Part shown: positions 60,942 to 64,000 of the stretch, in pieces | Layout: every line of letters begins with the position of its first letter | Numbering within the stretch: the first letter of the stretch is position 1 | DNA from: Pannonibacter anstelovis | GTDB taxonomy: Bacteria; Pseudomonadota; Alphaproteobacteria; Rhizobiales; Stappiaceae | Direction of reading: 5' to 3' | DNA length: 64,000 bases | NCBI RefSeq assembly: GCF_036881715.1 | Contig: NZ_JBAKBF010000003.1 | Span: 248,001-312,000 of the forward strand | The notes under the pieces: generated by a model | The model's input: only the letters and a program-made list of their open reading frames with translations | Told to the model about the DNA's origin: nothing | The model's database searches: none | Program-made: the position numbers and the translations under genes

Positions 60942-62525
60942 ATGGCCCTCCCAATACGTCCCTTGCTGCGGCTGGCGCAGGCCGGTTTCGTTCTGGCGCG
61001 TGAAGGCGTCTTCGGTCTGTTCAACATTCCAGACCTGCCGCCATCGGCGCGTCTGGCGCTGCGCTTTGCCCGCCTGTTCGAACGCCGTTCCGTGCGCGAC
61101 AAGAGCGCCCGTTCGCGCCTCTCCGATGCCATGAACCGGCTGGGGCCATCCTATGTGAAGCTCGGCCAGTTTCTCGCAACCCGCGCCGATGTGGTCGGCA
61201 AGGAAGCGGCGGCGGAGCTTGCCTATCTGCAGGACAGGCTGCCTGCCTTCAGCCAGAGCGAGGCCGAAGCCTGGGTAGCCGAGCAGCTGATGCGGCCGGT
61301 GAGCGAGGTTTTCGTCGAGTTCGGCGAGCCGGTAGCCGCCGCCTCCATCGCGCAGGTTCACCCCGCCATGGTGCGCCAGAGCGACGGCTCCCTGCGCAAG
61401 ATGGCCGTCAAGGTGCTGCGCCCGGGCGTTGCCCGCCGCTTCCAGCGCGATCTTGAGTGTTTCTATCTGGTTGCGCGCCTCGCCGAGCGCTTCCACGAGC
61501 CTTCCCGCCGCCTGCGGCCCCTGGCCGTGGTAGATACGCTGGCCCGCTCGGTGGCGCTGGAAATGGATTTCCGGCTCGAAGCTGCCGCCCTGTCCGAGAT
61601 GGCCGAGAACACCGCTGAGGATCCCGGCTTCCGCGTGCCCGCTGTCGACTGGATGCGCAGCGCCAAGGGCGTGCTGACGATGGAATGGATCGACGGCACC
61701 AAGATGTCCGACGTGGAGGGGCTCACCATTCAGGGCCTCGATCTGGAGCTTCTGGCGGCCAATGTGATCCAGAGCTTCCTCCGCCACACCCTGCGCGACG
61801 GCTTCTTCCATGCCGACATGCACCAGGGCAATCTTTTCGTCGAGGCCGATGGCACGCTGGTGGCGGTCGATTTCGGCATCACCGGGCGCCTCGGCAAGGC
61901 CGAGCGCCGGTTCCTCGCCGAAATCCTCTACGGCTTCATCACCCGCGATTACCGGCGGGTGGCGGAGGTGCATTTCGAGGCCGGTTACGTGCCGGCCGAT
62001 CAGGACGTGGATGTGTTCGCCCAGGCGATCCGCGCCATCGGCGAGCCAATCCACGGCCATGATGCCTCGGAAATCTCCATGGCACGGCTCCTCACCCAGC
62101 TGTTCGAGGTGACGGAACTGTTCCAGATGCACACCCAGCCGCAGCTGATCATGCTGCAAAAGACCATGGTGGTGGTGGAGGGCGTTGCCCGGACACTGAA
62201 CCCGCGCCTCGACATGTGGCGCACGGCCGAGCCCGTGGTGGGTGCCTGGATCGCCCAGCATCTGGGGCCTGCTGGACGTCTGCGCGATGCCGGGGCTGCG
62301 GTAAACGCTCTTGGCCGTATCGCCAGCGACCTGCCCATTTTCGCCGACCGGGTGGGACGCATGTCGGAAGAGCTGGAAAAGATGGCCCACGAAGGCCTGC
62401 GCTTTGATGCCGCGACGGCTGAAGCCATCGGCCGCTCCGAAGCCCGCCACAACCGGTCGGGCCGGGTCGCTCTCTGGATCATCGCTGTTTCGCTTGCAGC
62501 AATAGCTGCCAAGGCCTGGTTCTGA
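60942..62525 (+). CDS. ubiB: Ubiquinone biosynthesis atypical kinase UbiB
   Basis: ADCK/Coq8-type protein needed for ubiquinone synthesis. The 527-residue protein has the family KxGQ motif (YVKLGQFLATRADV), the AASIAQVHPA Ala-rich loop, MAVKVLRPGV with the ATP Lys, the catalytic region FFHADMHQGNLFV and metal-binding VDFGITGRLG. A C-terminal hydrophobic span (about 505-525, VALWIIAVSLAAIAAKAWF) anchors it in the membrane. It forms a tight pair with ubiE. Confidence 0.96.
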   Translation: MALPIRPLLRLAQAGFVLAREGVFGLFNIPDLPPSARLALRFARLFERRSVRDKSARSRLSDAMNRLGPSYVKLGQFLATRADVVGKEAAAELAYLQDRLPAFSQSEAEAWVAEQLMRPVSEVFVEFGEPVAAASIAQVHPAMVRQSDGSLRKMAVKVLRPGVARRFQRDLECFYLVARLAERFHEPSRRLRPLAVVDTLARSVALEMDFRLEAAALSEMAENTAEDPGFRVPAVDWMRSAKGVLTMEWIDGTKMSDVEGLTIQGLDLELLAANVIQSFLRHTLRDGFFHADMHQGNLFVEADGTLVAVDFGITGRLGKAERRFLAEILYGFITRDYRRVAEVHFEAGYVPADQDVDVFAQAIRAIGEPIHGHDASEISMARLLTQLFEVTELFQMHTQPQLIMLQKTMVVVEGVARTLNPRLDMWRTAEPVVGAWIAQHLGPAGRLRDAGAAVNALGRIASDLPIFADRVGRMSEELEKMAHEGLRFDAATAEAIGRSEARHNRSGRVALWIIAVSLAAIAAKAWF

Positions 62526-62535
62526 AGCCAGGCCA

Positions 62536-62564
62536 AATCCCGATGAGCCTGCCTCATCGGGATT
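62536..62564. terminator. Hairpin between convergent ubiB and polA
   Basis: A perfect 12-bp stem, AATCCCGATGAG (62536-62547) with CTCATCGGGATT (62553-62564), and a 5-base loop. No T run follows on either side; as it lies between convergent genes it may serve both. Confidence 0.55.
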
Positions 62565-62627
62565 CTATCAAGCCCGTGCAGCGCCTGAGCAATTTCAAGG
62601 CGTGATGCGTCAGCATCGAAAGCCTTT

Positions 62628-64000
62628 TCAGTGCGCCTCGTCCCAGTTGTCTGCGGCGCGGGCATCGACCTGCAACGGCACGGAGAGCTGCAGCAGCGGC
62701 TCGCAGGCGCCTTCCATCACCCGGCGGATCACCGGGATGGCGGCTTCGACTTCTGCCTCTTCCGCCTCGAAGATCAGTTCGTCATGCACCTGCAGCAGCA
62801 TGCGGATCTTGAGGCCTGCATCCACCAGCGCATCTTCCATCCGCAGCATCGCACGGCGGATGATGTCGGCGGCTGACCCCTGAATGGGCGCGTTGATTGC
62901 GGCACGTTCGAAGAAGGCACGCATCGAGGGGTTGGACGTGTTCACATCCGGATAATGCGCCTTGCGGCCGAAGAGGGTGGTGACAAAGCCCTTTTCGTGC
63001 ACTTCCTTCTTCACCGCTTCCATGTAGTCGCGGATGCCGGGGAAGCGCTGGAAATACATCTTGATGTAGTCGCCCGCCTCCCCGCGTGAAATGCCAAGCT
63101 GGGCGGCAAGGCCGAAGGCCGAAATCCCATAGATGATGCCGAAGTTGATCGCCTTGGCGCGGCGGCGGACCATCGGGTCCATATCCTTTACCGGCACGCC
63201 GAACATCTCGCTCGCTGTCATGGCGTGGATGTCGAGCCCGTCTGCAAAGGCCTTCTTCAGCTGCGGAATGTCGGCGATATGGGCCAGCACGCGCAGTTCG
63301 ATCTGGCTGTAGTCGGCGGAAATCAGCTTGTTGCCCTTTTCCGCCACGAAGGCCTTGCGGATCTTGCGGCCCGCTTCCGTGCGCACCGGAATGTTCTGCA
63401 GGTTCGGTTCGGATGAGGACAGGCGCCCCGTCGTGGTCGAGGCCAGCGAATAGGACGTGTGAACCCGCTTCGTCTCCGGATTGATGAAGCCGGGCAGGGC
63501 ATCCGAATAGGTGGACTTCAGCTTGGCAAGCTGGCGCCATTCGACGATCTTTACTGGCAGCTCGTGGCCTTCGGCGGCCAGATCATCCAGCACCGAAACC
63601 GAGGTGGACCAGGCGCCGGTCTTGGTCTTCTTGCCGCCGGGCAGGCCCATCTTGCCGAACAGGATGTCGCCCAGCTGCTTGGGCGAGCCGATGTTGAAGG
63701 CCTCCCCGGCAAGGGCGTAGATCTCCGACTCCACGGCGGCCATGCCCTGCGCAAATTCGCCGGAAAGGCGCGACAGCATCTGCCGGTCAATGGAAATGCC
63801 GCGCCGCTCCATCCGCGCCAGCACCGGCACCATGGGCCGCTCCAGCGTTTCATAGACAGTGGCCATGGCTTCCGCCGCAAGGCGTGGCTTGAGCACCAGC
63901 CACAGGCGCAGCGTCACATCCGCATCCTCGGCGGCATAGGCCGAAGCGCGGGAAATCTCCACCTTGTCGAAGGTCACCATCGACTTGCCGGACCCGGCGA
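62628..64000 (-). CDS. polA: DNA polymerase I, C-terminal part (cut by window end)
   Basis: Repair and Okazaki-fragment polymerase. The visible part (about 457 residues, open at the window end) has the end of the 3'-5' exonuclease-like region (SRASAYAAEDADVTLRLWLV) and the complete polymerase domain. Motif A is ISADYSQIELRVLAHI, the O-helix RRRAKAINFGIIYGISAFGL and motif C LLQVHDELIFE. These are intact, so polymerase activity is expected. The N-terminal 5'-3' exonuclease is outside the window. Convergent with ubiB. Confidence 0.96.
   Translation of the reverse strand, partial: AGSGKSMVTFDKVEISRASAYAAEDADVTLRLWLVLKPRLAAEAMATVYETLERPMVPVLARMERRGISIDRQMLSRLSGEFAQGMAAVESEIYALAGEAFNIGSPKQLGDILFGKMGLPGGKKTKTGAWSTSVSVLDDLAAEGHELPVKIVEWRQLAKLKSTYSDALPGFINPETKRVHTSYSLASTTTGRLSSSEPNLQNIPVRTEAGRKIRKAFVAEKGNKLISADYSQIELRVLAHIADIPQLKKAFADGLDIHAMTASEMFGVPVKDMDPMVRRRAKAINFGIIYGISAFGLAAQLGISRGEAGDYIKMYFQRFPGIRDYMEAVKKEVHEKGFVTTLFGRKAHYPDVNTSNPSMRAFFERAAINAPIQGSAADIIRRAMLRMEDALVDAGLKIRMLLQVHDELIFEAEEAEVEAAIPVIRRVMEGACEPLLQLSVPLQVDARAADNWDEAH

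Noticed and set aside
59865..62450. Very long open frame (861 codons) antisense to ubiE-ubiB
   Set aside because: It spans two clearly real genes and the intergenic gap on the other strand, with His/Gly-rich shadow sequence.

Overview
This window is GC-rich chromosomal DNA from an alphaproteobacterium, most likely of the Hyphomicrobiales; a Stappiaceae/Pannonibacter-like genome is my guess, not a demonstrated identity. The pointers are the rph-rdgB-hemW order, an ornithine-lipid acyltransferase (OlsB), intracellular PHB depolymerase, DUF2852, MmcB, a LexA box of the alphaproteobacterial GTTC-N7-GTTC type, a CtrA-like TTAA-N7-TTAA site and the replication block gyrB-recF-dnaN-dnaA close to rpsT, mutM, ubiE-ubiB and polA. 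Both ends are cut inside genes: rph on the left and polA on the right.

Layout. 0-2.3 kb: rph-rdgB-hemW operon. 2.6-15 kb: housekeeping and cell-envelope genes: phaZ with a helix-hairpin-helix tail, a DUF2852 membrane protein, a YgjP-type metallopeptidase, a class A PBP, olsB, a hybrid histidine kinase, an AraC-Ogt fusion, and a class V aminotransferase divergent from an Lrp regulator. 15.5-29.3 kb: a surface-polysaccharide island, visibly more AT-rich in parts, with four glycosyltransferases, a Wzm/Wzt ABC exporter with a C-terminal glycan-binding domain, a coiled-coil methyltransferase, a three-gene UDP-2-acetamido-2,6-dideoxy-L-hexose pathway, an acyltransferase and a short initiating sugar transferase. 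No wzx or wzy was found, so export should be ABC-dependent, with chain length set by a terminal cap. 29.3-33.3 kb: coaBC, an LpoA-like lipoprotein, rsmI and yraN. 33.3-35.7 kb: a mmcB-photolyase-DUF2256 DNA-repair operon with a LexA box just before mmcB. 35.8-43.6 kb: an unassigned hydrolase/helical-repeat protein, a SulP transporter, a sulfide/persulfide detoxification set (MBL hydrolase plus two half-size YeeE/YedE transporters), a DedA-PAP2-LssY fusion and a degenerate low-molecular-weight phosphatase. 43.8-49.3 kb: a self-contained galactitol-type PTS (IIC, IIA, IIB, HPr-EI) divergent from a SorC regulator. 49.4-64 kb: gyrB, recF, dnaN, dnaA, a rhodanese, rpsT, an enoyl-CoA hydratase, mutM, ubiE, ubiB and polA.

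The most informative leads are the polysaccharide island (probable L-QuiNAc chemistry and a ruler-type chain terminator), the SOS-linked photolyase operon, the repeated operator in front of the sulfur genes, the stand-alone PTS with palindromic operators, and two long palindromic intergenic elements. No RNA genes, CRISPR arrays, transposases or prophage genes were found.
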